Source: Alloascoidea africana (Eukaryota > Ascomycota > Alloascoideomycetes > Alloascoideales > Alloascoideaceae). From it: DNA of 64,000 nucleotides. Under the pieces are notes generated by a model. The model worked only from the letters and a program-made list of their open reading frames with translations, made no database searches and was not told the origin of the DNA. Below, piece after piece: positions 22,140 through 32,222 of the stretch (positions are counted from its first letter, which is position 1; every line of letters starts with the position of its first letter). The translations under genes and the position numbers were made by a program. The stretch covers positions 1 through 64,000 of the forward strand of contig JAKTTT010000073.1 of NCBI GenBank assembly GCA_030581615.1, in the 5' to 3' direction.

Positions 22140-23080
22140 TCAAACTTTCTTTCGAGATGCTGCTCGTGTTCTAGTTGTTGGCGGTTTAACCACTTTAGAA
22201 TTGGTTCCAGATGCTGCACGGGTTCTTGAGGATGAACCATTGGCCTGTTGGGCTTGCGTCTTGGAAGTTACTCTCTTCCGCGTCGTTGCAGCTCTTGTGG
22301 TAGTAGCACCTACTTTTGACCTGGTAGAGGCTGCTGTCGTTCCCGCTGCTTTGCGGGTCCTCGTTGTGCTTTTCGTTGAGCTGGGCGTGCTAGAAGGTGA
22401 GCTATTCGACCCTACACGGGCAGACTTTTGCTTTCTAACCTGGGAACCAGACGTCGAGGTGGTCGAGGTAGAAGCAGTAGTGCCTGTTCTCATAATGTTT
22501 AGTGTTCGCTTTAACCCAGTTGATGAGGCAGGATTCAAAGCGTTTGTAGCAGCAGTGGTTGGAACAGAGAATGATGGCGCTTCTATGCTCTTGACAGTTG
22601 GTATAAGTTCTGGCTTTTTTGGTGAAGTACGTTTCAAAGGAGAATTTGTCTTTACAAGCCCCGTAGAGTTTGCCTTCTTCATTGATTCAATCTCTTTCAT
22701 CAGCTTGAGTACAGTTATTTTATCATCTTTTTCGCATAGTTCAAGGACATCTCGCAACTTGACGTTCCAAAGTGCTCTGGGAACTCGATTTATCCTAGTT
22801 TCTACTTTGTCTTTCAAGATTTTGGACAATGTTTGATATTCATTTCTTAGCCGTTTCGTCCTCTCCTCCACTGCAAAAAAAAAGAGCAAGGTATTGTTAG
22901 TTTTCAATAATAATGTCTAGCATCCTGTTGATACAGACGGTGAATTGTGAATCTGGAGACGAGAGCAGCTTTCTCGGCGCTTGTATATGTGTTTGTGTTT
23001 AATAAGGGAAACGCCATCCCAGAATTCTGCTCCGAGTCGGATATAGGCATCAAAGGCTGTTGTGAAGACTGAATAGACAT
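22140..23080 (-). CDS. NBL1: Borealin-type subunit of the chromosomal passenger complex, two exons
   Basis: Borealin joins Bir1/survivin and Sli15/INCENP in the helical bundle that places Aurora kinase at centromeres and midzone. Exon 1 is 23080-22939 (ATG of MSIQSSQQPL), the intron 22938-22871 (68 bp; donor GTCTGT, branch CTAAC, acceptor TTTTGCAG) and exon 2 22870-22140; 290 residues. Joining gives the helix KAALVSRFTIHLEERTKRLR, then TRINRVPRALWNVKLRDV, which fits the fungal borealin N-terminal motif with its conserved R-I-x-R-x-P. The remaining 190 residues are a basic Ser/Thr/Arg/Ala-rich tail (TTRTRKAAGTTAASTRSK) typical of long borealins and absent from the short S. cerevisiae Nbl1. The donor is unusual but is the one that restores frame. 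A long antisense open frame over exon 2 is a shadow of this tail. Confidence 0.78.
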
Positions 23081-23582
23081 GTTCGGGTATTGTGGGAATC
23101 CAATGTTGCGAAAAAGGTCTGGTTTATTTTGATTTCGAAGGAAGAGCGGGTGTATGTTTGGTTGCCATGCCAACCGGAGCTGGCGTGCAAACAAAAATAT
23201 GTATCGAAAACAGACATGAGAAGCTCAAACAATCGTCTACGATGTTCCTCAGGTTATAGGCTGTGAATGGTCCATTGTATTGCGAAAAAGGAGCGCGAGC
23301 AAGCCTCTGGAGAAGACTGATCTGTGTTCAGTAGAGCGTTGCTACGTAATCATGGCCATTCCTGCTGAAAAATTGATCAAGAGCAATATATTTCAAAGCA
23401 CATTTATAGATCATGCTCAGTAGTCTTTCGTAGAAATAACCTAGAGCTTAACGACTGCGACTTTTGCAAAGGAAGCTATGCCATTCACGGCGTATTTCCA
23501 TCTCTAAACAGTAATGCTCCAGTTCCTCCATCATCCAACCTCCAGCTGATCCACACAACTTCCACACAGCCAGCGCTTCCAC

Positions 23583-26500
23583 ATGAAACCCATTCAAGAA
23601 CGATATGAGGACGGTCCAGAGAACGCTCTTCAGAACCAGAACCCTCTTTTTCGGTCTACGTTCCAGCCCAGGCAGTTGCTGGTCTGGTTTCATGAGCCTA
23701 GAGTGTCTTCTGAAGATGTGATCGTGGACATGTCTCAATTGCCTGGGTCCAATGAAGGCGATCTGGCCGAGCTCCAGCCAATATACGGCTCCCCGAAGAA
23801 GCTAATATTCGTGATTAAAAAAGCAAATCCTGAGATAGCAAAGAAAATGCACAATGTTCAGGTATGGACGCTGTTCCTGATGAGAGTACCCGTGTATGGC
23901 TAGCTGCTGAAATTAACTGACAATCACCCAAAGATTTCTCTTCTCAATGGAAACTTGTCAACACTGTTAAACATTGCTCCCCGAAGTCCGGTTTATGTCC
24001 AACCAGTATGTGCTGCTTAGAATAGTGCGTGTGTTGGGTTTTCATTTTAACACTTTAGTGCTGTACGACATAGAAAAGGAAAGAAGAGGTTGAAGCCGAC
24101 ACAGTTGAACTATATGCAAAAGATATCCATATATCGCGAGGAGATATGTGGCGATTATCCGCCTCTCTGGTTGGTCAATGCGTTTATCGAGCCCAAAGAG
24201 TTACTTTTATTCAAAAGATCCGGTGCTCTGTTAATGAGATTTATCGCAACGGCAAAAAGACTTTTTCAGCATATGTTAGCGATAAAACGAAGATAGTGTT
24301 TAGATCTGAGTCGTCTCGAATAGTGTTTTTCATCCAAATGTCAAAAGAAATGTGGCACTTTGAGGAAACTGGGGAGATTCTATTCAACAAAATGATAAAC
24401 TCGCTTTTCCCCGAGATATTCAAGCGATGGAAAGAACTAGATGCTCACCATCTAGTAACAATAGTGTTATTCACGAGCATCGACATTTCAAATGAACCTC
24501 TTTCATTGGAACACGGCGAGAGACCAAAGAAAACAAAAGATTATTTCCGAGTTGTCGTGGATCAAGCCCATATTACGAATTGGAGCGAAATCATGGGAGC
24601 TCTCAGGTACGAGTTTAGTGTTTTCTCAAAAGACGTCTTAATGCACCAATACAAAGGGAGAAACGACCTTCAGGATACTCTTTTACCTACAGTAAAAGGA
24701 AATCTTTTGGAAGCAATTAATTTGGGAACCACTTTGATAGTAGATAGTTTCCGAGAACCAGACCTGCGACATACCAACAACCATTTCATTATAATAACTC
24801 CAGGCACAGGAGTATTTGATGTTGATTACGACTTACTTCAGTTCACTAGCAAAAAGCTATTATCTCTAGAAAGCGTATTCGACATTGTCTGCTTAAGCCG
24901 ACCTCCTTTACATATCGTGCCACTTCTGCGATATAAAGATTCAAGAAAACGCTTAACCCATTGTATTCCCAGCTGGATTGATGTTTCATTTTGGAGCAGC
25001 ACAGACAACTTTATGAAGCAGTGGATTCCTCGATGCAAAATCTATGAAATACAAATGATGGACGTTATTGAAAATGAGGTCAAAGCGGTCAGCATCGACA
25101 ATTTATACTTCATGTCTACCCCAAGAACGGTTGAAGGTGCGATGGCAGCTTACGATAGGGATGTATTCGCCCCTGTCCGGACACTTAGCGACATGTATGG
25201 GTCCGAGCTGGTAAGTAACCGGCTTGTCCAGCAAAGGAGTCAAGCTTCAAGGGGAAGACGCAAGGGTAAGCTACGAAAGCACCTAACGTATGGTCCACAA
25301 CCGTTTTCGCCTGGATTGACAACAGTGTCAAAAGGTAATCCAAGCACCACCACATCTTCTGTATTTGGCGTCGTTACCAGCACTCGCCCAAATATATCAG
25401 CCCTTTCTTCTCTGCTTTCACTGGGAATTTCAAAAGCCCGACCTTTATTAAGTTCACAAGCATCGACTTCAGCAATATCCGATTCATATATGCTATCATC
25501 AGGGATGAAAACTAGCGCAAGATCAGCATCATTAGGGATCGATCCAAAAAGGTCTATCGACAAGTCAAGACTTTCTCACAATAGGTCCATGATTATTCTG
25601 AAAAGCGAAAGTTCTAGGCAGAAAAGCACAACCCAAGCGTTAGATGCTCCGCCAAAAGTTCCTTCAGGCTACTGGGGAACAGTGGGAAGCTCTGAGGCTA
25701 GTAAAGAAGCCATAAAACCTAGTAGTGCACCATCACAGAATTACAACGAAATGTGGACTGTGATAGACAATCCATCGAGGCCAATCACCGATGAACTTTC
25801 CGAGTTTTACAATTTTGGAAGATGGAAATATGTGAGCCCTCCAAATGTGAAGAGGAAAACCATCAAATGGCGGTCGCTTTCATCTCCAGCTTCTCTCCCC
25901 ATAACCACACTTCTTTTCCCGACTGTTGAGGATTTTGAGCTGAATTACAACTTTCAGATTTATGATGTTATTTTGGACCCTGATTATGCCGAGGAGATTG
26001 ATACTCGAGACCTAATGTGTGAAATGGTTGCTCTTCGGTTGGTTATGGGATTTCAAATTTGCATTGGTGAAAGAGTGAGAAAAGTAGAATCAAAAAGGAA
26101 ACCAGGAGGTAACCCAGAAGCGTTGGTTACATATATCCCTGAGGATTACTACGGTAGTCGAATCTACATGTCAAGGGCCAGTCAAATACACCGAATTTCC
26201 TGCGATTATTATGGGAATGTGAATGTACAACTTTACCAGAAAACATCAAAAGATACAATTCTCCCAATCAGAGAAACTTACTACCCTTTCATTCGTACAA
26301 GATACAAGTCAAATTACGAGAAAACTGAATTTGATGTCTATGGCCAAAAGCCTACGGCCTTCAATTGGAACCAATTGGATCAAGTACTTGGTGGTTACGA
26401 AGATGCATTAATGGATAAAAACCAAGAAAACCGAGCACGATTCATTATCCTTCCGACTGGCGCCATGCCTAAACAATCAAGTTTCTTTATTACCGATGAT

Positions 26501-28072
26501 AAATCAGAAAATTTATCCAGAGAAGAGGTAAACCTTGAAGGAATAAGACATTTAATTTCGCAAATCTATAAAAGCAGATACGTTGAGAAAGAAGAAAAGA
26601 GAAGAAGTAAAGATTTGAACAACGAACTTGTTCCAGAGATAAACTTTTACACTGGCGATCTTGTCACATTTCTTTTACAGCAAATTGAAGACAATGAAAA
26701 GACAGATAGGCACGATTCACTCTTTGTCAAGACCAATGAGCGATTTAACAGTAGCGTAAAGTTAAACCAGCTTGCCCAGGAAATCCAAGGGCCAAAAGGC
26801 ATTCAGTTTGTGGATAGAGTATGGCATTGGAAAACTCATAAAAATTGTTTTCTTGGAATGGAGTTTGTGAATTGGATAATTGAAAACTTTACCGATATTT
26901 CTACTAGAGAAGATGCGGTTACTTTTGGAAATGAGCTATGCAAAGAAGGATTTTTCCATCATGTCGAGCATAGACATGGATTCCTCGATGGACACTATTT
27001 TTACCAACTGAAACCTGAATACGTGAATGTTTTCAAGTCTAGTTGGTTTACAAATCAAAAATCAACTACTGATGACCATTCTAGTGATCTAAAAAGTATT
27101 ACTCCGTTGAGTTCTCGAAGAGATGAGCGCTCGAATTCTGGGGTTTCACTAGACTCTACACAATCACCAGCCTCCTCCAAAAACTCAAACAAATTTGAAA
27201 AACCCAAGGCTGCTATTAGTCGCTTGGTAACACTTGATCTTGATCCTCAACATCATTCGTATCGTCCTGAGCTTGTTAAAGTGCATTATGACAGAGTCCA
27301 CAACCCAGAGCATGGCTACCATCTTCGTTTGGAATGGCTAAATACAACGCCCAAGTTGACAGATAATGCAATAACAAATTGGTCCCGGATTTGCGACAAA
27401 TACGGGCTCAAATTGGTAGAGGTTCCTTGGGTTGAAATTAGCCAGCTTATTGTCAGAAATCCTTTTCATTCTCATGTGATCCTTGAATTGTCGTTAGACC
27501 CGAGAGATGTCCCGGAATTGGAAAGCATTAGCCAGGATTCTTCCGCTGTGGAGGCAAACAATCTTCCAAGTGACCCTCTTTTGAAGGATAAGCTTTTCTA
27601 TCACAAGTATGTTTTGGCTTGTTCTGGATTTATTGAAGAGACATCACCAGCAAAAAACCTGGAAGGAAGTCCTGTGGACGTTTCATATTCCTGGGGCAAA
27701 CCAGATTACATGTACTACCAGTACATTCATCGCACTGGAGCTTACATCTCTGAAGTCACAGATGCTGGAGAATTTATTCTTGCCCCTAATAATTGTTACA
27801 TCTCACGACTCATGGCAACGTCCGGTACCATTGCTCAGCGAACACAGATGAACGCTCAAGCAGTTATGTACAAGTTTCGAGATCTATGTGAAAATCAAGA
27901 ACAACTGAAACTGATGTTTCTAGAAGCCAAAAAGAGTTGGATAACTGCTTACAGTACGACAAAACCTGTTACAAATAACGGAATTCCAGAAGTGAAGACA
28001 AGCTTCACAACTTCTCATAATCTTCAGAACGAGACTACAATTAGAATTTTTCAACAGATGACTTTGTTCTAA
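23583..28072 (+). CDS. IML1: Iml1, SEACIT/GATOR1 subunit (DEPDC5 homologue), three exons
   Basis: Core subunit of the SEACIT (GATOR1) complex on the vacuole, which represses TORC1 by promoting GTP hydrolysis on Gtr1 during amino-acid starvation. Exons: 23583-23861, 23934-24005 and 24074-28072; 1449 residues (S. cerevisiae 1584). Intron donors GTATGG and GTATGT; branch words CTGAC and TTAAC. Exon 2 gives ISLLNGNLSTLLNIAPRSPV, matching the Iml1 block before the GDMWRLS sequence that opens exon 3. The segment YRNGKKTFSAYVSDKTKIVF and the FRSESSRIVFFIQMSKEMW block are near-identical in kind to S. cerevisiae. A low-complexity Ser-rich linker covers about 470-600; the DEP domain is near 1025-1100 (WHWKTHKNCFLGMEFVNWII) and the C-terminal domain ends with VHYDRVHNPEHGYHLRLEWL and GAYISEV. 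It is divergent from the borealin gene. Confidence 0.93.
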
Positions 28073-28155
28073 AAAGATGGAGTGAAATCACCAGGAGTCG
28101 AGAGTAAATAGAAAATTTAATAATAAACGCAATACATGGCAATTATTTTACTAAT

Positions 28156-29388
28156 CTAGGCAATTCTCTGGGCAATTTTGATTGTATCAGCGAGAACGCC
28201 GGCTGCAGTCACCTCAGCTCCCGCACTAATTGTAGAATAGGTTAGTAAAAGAAAGCAAAAAAAAGGATTATAATAATTGGTAACTTACCCAGCACCTTGG
28301 ACGATGAGGGGGTTAGGATATCTTTTTGTCTTGATTGCAATGACATTATCAGATCCCTTAAGCGCAGCAAATGGATGAGAAGAGTCATAAGCTTCGATTC
28401 CAACAGTGGCTTTATTTTCCTCCTTGTTGACCCTTCCAACATAACGGAGAACCTTCCCGTTTTTCAGTGCATCTGTTTTTAGCTTGTCCAGGTCATTATC
28501 GTAGTCAGGGAGCTTTTCGAGAAAATCTGCTGCTGACTCAATAGACTCCAATGCTTTGGGGATCAGAGACTGAACTGGGAAAGCGGTGGGCGCTTCGATT
28601 TCAACGCCTGCCAGTCTACCAACAATTGTAACTTTACGAGCAACATCCAGACCGTTCAAATCATCTCTTGGATCAGGTTCTGTATACCCTAAAGACTTTG
28701 CCACTTTGACAACCTCTGAGAATTTCACTTTGCTGCCTGCATCCAAAGTTGAAAATTCGTTGAAAATGTAGCTCAAGGTTCCTGAAAAGATGCCTTCGAT
28801 TGAGACGACCTCGTCTCCAGTGATAACAAGGTCATTAATGGTTCCTATGATTGGGAGACCTGCACCAACACTGGCTTCGTGATACACCAATCCACCATCA
28901 GCTTTTTCTGTTGCCTGGAAGATCTTCTTCCAGTGATCAAGCGAGCTGGAGAATGCCTTCTTGTTTGGAGTTGCAATTGAAACACCTAGTTCTAGAATAT
29001 CAGGATAGGCATCTGCAACAGCTGGAGCAGAAGTGTTATCCACAAAGATAGCAGGCAATGGAGATTTGCTGATGTAGGAGATGAGATCCTGAACGGAGAG
29101 GCCCGAATTGGCGTTGGAGTCAAAGTCAGTTTCCCAGCTGCTCAAATCAAGAGGAGCGTAGCTTGGGGAAATCCACGTCTTTCGACTGGTTGAAATTCCA
29201 ACCACGTTATATGTGATCTTTGAAGGCTTTAGGTTCTTCAATTGATTAATGAAAGCTGAACCGACAACACCAGTGCCTATAATACCGAAGAAAACGTTAG
29301 TTTATACTGAATTGAGTCAGAGTAGTGTCTCATGGAATCGAAGGTTTACCAACATACCGAGGATCAAGATGTTAACAGCTTTGGTCAT
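28156..29388 (-). CDS. HOM6: Homoserine dehydrogenase, three exons
   Basis: Reduces aspartate semialdehyde to homoserine, the shared step to threonine and methionine. Exons on the minus strand: 29388-29358, 29276-28289 and 28225-28156; 362 residues (S. cerevisiae 359). Intron 1 (81 bp) has GTATGT, branch AAACTAAC, acceptor ATTATAG; intron 2 (63 bp) has GTAAGT, branch TACTAAC. The nucleotide-binding motif G-T-G-V-V-G is completed across intron 1 (residues 11-16), so an unspliced model loses it. Further marks are DNTSAPAVADAYPDILE, the SGTLSYIFNEF block, and DPRDDLNGLDVARK with the catalytic-site Asp and Lys. Exon 3 supplies AGAEVTAAGVLADTIKIA. It is divergent from PPX1 and convergent with IML1 (83 bp between stops). 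A TGAGTCA word sits inside intron 1. Confidence 0.95.
29313..29319. promoter_or_regulatory. Gcn4-type site inside HOM6 intron 1
   Basis: TGAGTCA is the palindromic Gcn4 consensus. It lies within the first intron of HOM6, about 70 bp downstream of the start codon. HOM6 is a known target of general amino-acid control in S. cerevisiae; use of this intronic copy is inference. Confidence 0.4.
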
Positions 29389-29510
29389 TTTGGAAAGATA
29401 TTCAGTGAATTCAAACAGTTAGCCAATAAAAAATGCCTAGTATCAAGCAACTCTGGAAGATGAATCACCGTAGAAAGATCTTCCCAATGTCTAATACAGT
29501 TGAGATGATA

Positions 29511-29518
29511 TCACGTGA
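29511..29518. promoter_or_regulatory. Cbf1-type E-box in the HOM6/PPX1 divergent promoter
   Basis: TCACGTGA, a full Cbf1 palindrome, 123 bp upstream of the HOM6 start codon. Cbf1 works with Met4/Met28 on sulfur and methionine genes, which fits HOM6. No other gene lies in the 391 bp between the two start codons. Confidence 0.45.
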
Positions 29519-29779
29519 CATAATTGGTCCTTTTCTTGAGCTTTCGAGATGGGAGAAATGGCATTAAGGAAAGCAGTTTGAGTAAATGTAGATTGGATTC
29601 AGAACTCAAGAGTTTGGTTTCTTGTAAAAACAGTCTTTGTAATTGTGTGAATAATCAAGGCTTTAATGCCCCTTGTAGACCCAGTTCGTCTTTTCAAGGT
29701 ACAAAAGTTTGGATGTTTATTGTAGTGGAACTATAAAGCTGGGACTAGGCAAAAAGAAACAGGAAGAAAAGTGCTCACC

Positions 29780-31012
29780 ATGACTGTCCAGACACAGACA
29801 TTGTTAGGCTTCATACGGTCTGCAAAAGATCTTCTATCAAAACCGTCGTCGGGAGTTCTTCAACTTGTGGCGGGAAACGAAGCCTGTGGTATGACCCTTT
29901 AGGCTCGATGTACTGTTTGATTGGGTCTGTCTAACTCCATTGTAGACCTCGATTCAATTGTTTCCTCGATTTTACACGCCTATTTTCAATCTACGTTTTG
30001 GGCTAGAACTAAAAAAAGTGGTACAATTCTTCCAGTATTGGCTATCCCTAGAGCTGACTTACCATTAAGACGCGATGTTGAGTACTTGCTCCAACGGTCA
30101 GATATTCCACCAGAGCAACTTATCTTTCTCGATGACCTTCAAAAATCTAAACCTTCCTTTGATCTCGTTCTTGTTGACCATAACAAGCCTACGGGGTGGT
30201 TATCTGACAACTATAGAAACATAATTGGCATTATTGATCATCATGAAGACGAAGGTTTGTTCAAAGAGTCAATTGAAAAGGCTGAAGGACCTCTGATAGT
30301 ACAAGGTACAGGGAGCAATGTCAGTTTGGTTGTAAACTACTGGAAAAACAAATTCGACCTAGAAGATACAAAACTTTCCATTCCTTTTAGCAACTTAGAT
30401 ATAGCCGAGCTGGCTCTGGCACCACTCCTTGTTGATACTTCCCTAATGCAAAAAAGAGTTCAAGAGCCTGATCTAGAAGCATTTGAGACATTGAAAAGTA
30501 TGGCACCCTCAAGTTTTAATTTGAAAAACTATTATGAAGAATTGAATAGATCGAAGAAAGATATATCCGGGATGAAATCCTCGGATGTTCTTCGTAAAGA
30601 CTATAAACAATGGCTGGTCAATTCGCAATCTGGTGCTCCTATTAAACTGGGGATAAGCTCGGTAGTGAAACTGTTTGACTGGCTGTACCAAGAACACCAA
30701 GATTTTGACGAATCAGTCATCAAACACGGAAAGACCCTTGGCCTCGATATTTATATTGTTATGGCAGCGGATACAGCAGAACATTTTCAAAGGCAGATCA
30801 AGTATTACTCAATATCGCCTGGATCCAAGGAGGTACTCCAAAATGTTATAGAATCTTCAAAAGAAGAACTTGGTCTTGCTCCTTTTGCTTCAGATGGTGT
30901 TATTAACACGTCTGAATCTTCATTGTCTGCTCCAGCTTATCAGCAGACTAATGTCCAGGCCAGTAGAAAACAAGTTGCACCACTAACTCAGCGCCTACTA
31001 CAACGTTTTTAG
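29780..31012 (+). CDS. PPX1: Exopolyphosphatase Ppx1 (DHH family), two exons
   Basis: Processively removes terminal phosphate from inorganic polyphosphate in cytosol and mitochondrial spaces. Exon 1 29780-29888, intron 29889-29945 (57 bp; GTATGA donor, TCTAAC branch, TTGTAG acceptor), exon 2 29946-31012; 391 residues (S. cerevisiae 397). The splice completes the first metal motif: AGNEACDLDSIVSSI, where the family has GNESADLDS. The IPRADLPLRRDVEYLL block and the DHH signature (GIIDHHEDEG) are present, followed by VQGTGSNVSLV and LALAPLLVDTS. The DHHA2 domain in the C-terminal half carries DVLRKDYKQW and LGISSVVKLFDWL. Its stop codon overlaps the stop of the convergent IPA1-like gene by sharing bases 31010-31011. 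Confidence 0.94.
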
Positions 31013-32145
31013 ACTTTTAGAACCAAATCATCAACTTGGTCCAAGAACCCTATGTTCCACATTTCATAGGTTCTCTGAGAACTGGGTAATGCCAAGTTCT
31101 TCTTTTTTAAAGATTCAAGGAAAGCATTCAGAATGTCAGAGGGGAAAGATACTTCCTCGAAACTGCCTCTACCTTTCATTAGCACTTCTTTATTTTTGAT
31201 TTCCACCGAATACAATAATTTTAGTGACATTTTCTGCTTTTCTGTGTTTGTAGCGGTATAACTAATTCCAAGATTAAGAATCCAGACCAATGCTTTAAGT
31301 TTCCCCGTTTCTGCCTCATATAGCTCAAAATTATGTGATGAGTGGCTGTTTACCGAAGCCATTAGCGTGTTATAAATATGACCCAGAGAACTAAAATTCT
31401 CTTTTGTGTTCTGATGAGCTATTGCTATTTTCCATTTGAACAGTTTCACAGAACTTGGAGTATCCACTGTGCCCAAGAGACTCTGACAAAATTTACACAG
31501 CGGTCCGCTTTCAGAGTGCTTTATGTGACTTTTAGTAGTACTGTTCAATAGTAAATAGAATGGTCCGACGAAAATCTGTTTTTCTGCGGGTACAAACTTG
31601 GAACTTGGGTGCACATTTAGAAAGCCGTTGAGATTCCTTTCATCGTGTTCGCAGTACCACATGTCCATAAGTTCTCCCCATGATTCCGAAGGCATTTCAA
31701 CAAATTTTTCAATTTCAGAGCAGCTTAGTAGCTCTTGGTTGCATTCCACGCAACTAATATATGCTGGAGGTTGAAGACTTTCCAAGTGCTTTGCACGCCA
31801 TTGGTAATTGAAACCCATATCAACAAGCAGACTTGAGGACTTGTCATGGTAAATTAAATCATCGTCGACGTGTGATGAAGGCAATCGAAGAGAGTAGTTC
31901 CCATCATTTGAAGGAGCTAAAGAAAGTCTTACTGGGGGTTTGTCACTCAGTTGAACTCGGTGGGCAAGGGGAATATTAAACCCACCAGATAACCCAAGTG
32001 TCTCTGAGTCTAATAAACATGCTGAGACTCCCGGGTTAAAAGTGGGAATTGTAAAGGAAACTGTAACAATCCTTATTCGAGGGAGAAATTCGGAGTAGTA
32101 GCTGAACTCCCTGGTCATAGTGGATGATGAGTGCCAAGTAGGCAT
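31009..32145 (-). CDS. IPA1: UBE3D/Ipa1-like HECT-type E3 ubiquitin ligase
   Basis: Member of the E2-binding HECT-like family (human UBE3D, S. cerevisiae YJR141W/Ipa1), linked to mRNA 3'-end processing in yeast. The first in-frame ATG is at 32145 (MPTWHSSSTM), giving 378 residues; the frame is open 12 codons further but without ATG. Visible marks: a first Cys pair in ISCVECNQELL, the E2-binding-type segment ESWGELMDMWYCEHDE, a second pair in PLCKFCQSLLGT, and the C-terminal part ALVWILNLGISYT...KLLYSVEI typical of this family. Single exon. It overlaps PPX1 by 4 bp at the stops and its start codon lies only 77 bp from the HIR3 start. The family call is good; whether it is active as an E3 is not shown. 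Confidence 0.8.
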   Translation of the reverse strand: MPTWHSSSTMTREFSYYSEFLPRIRIVTVSFTIPTFNPGVSACLLDSETLGLSGGFNIPLAHRVQLSDKPPVRLSLAPSNDGNYSLRLPSSHVDDDLIYHDKSSSLLVDMGFNYQWRAKHLESLQPPAYISCVECNQELLSCSEIEKFVEMPSESWGELMDMWYCEHDERNLNGFLNVHPSSKFVPAEKQIFVGPFYLLLNSTTKSHIKHSESGPLCKFCQSLLGTVDTPSSVKLFKWKIAIAHQNTKENFSSLGHIYNTLMASVNSHSSHNFELYEAETGKLKALVWILNLGISYTATNTEKQKMSLKLLYSVEIKNKEVLMKGRGSFEEVSFPSDILNAFLESLKKKNLALPSSQRTYEMWNIGFLDQVDDLVLKV

Positions 32146-32222
32146 CTGGGTGTAGTTATACTTTTTGTTTTGTGTCTCCAAACCACCTGCCTCTCAGTAC
32201 ACACACATCCAGTAATTGCAAT

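Noticed and set aside
22033-22836. 267-codon open frame on the plus strand
   Set aside because: It is antisense to the borealin tail; composition follows from the Ser/Thr/Arg codons opposite. The minus-strand protein has family support, this one has none.
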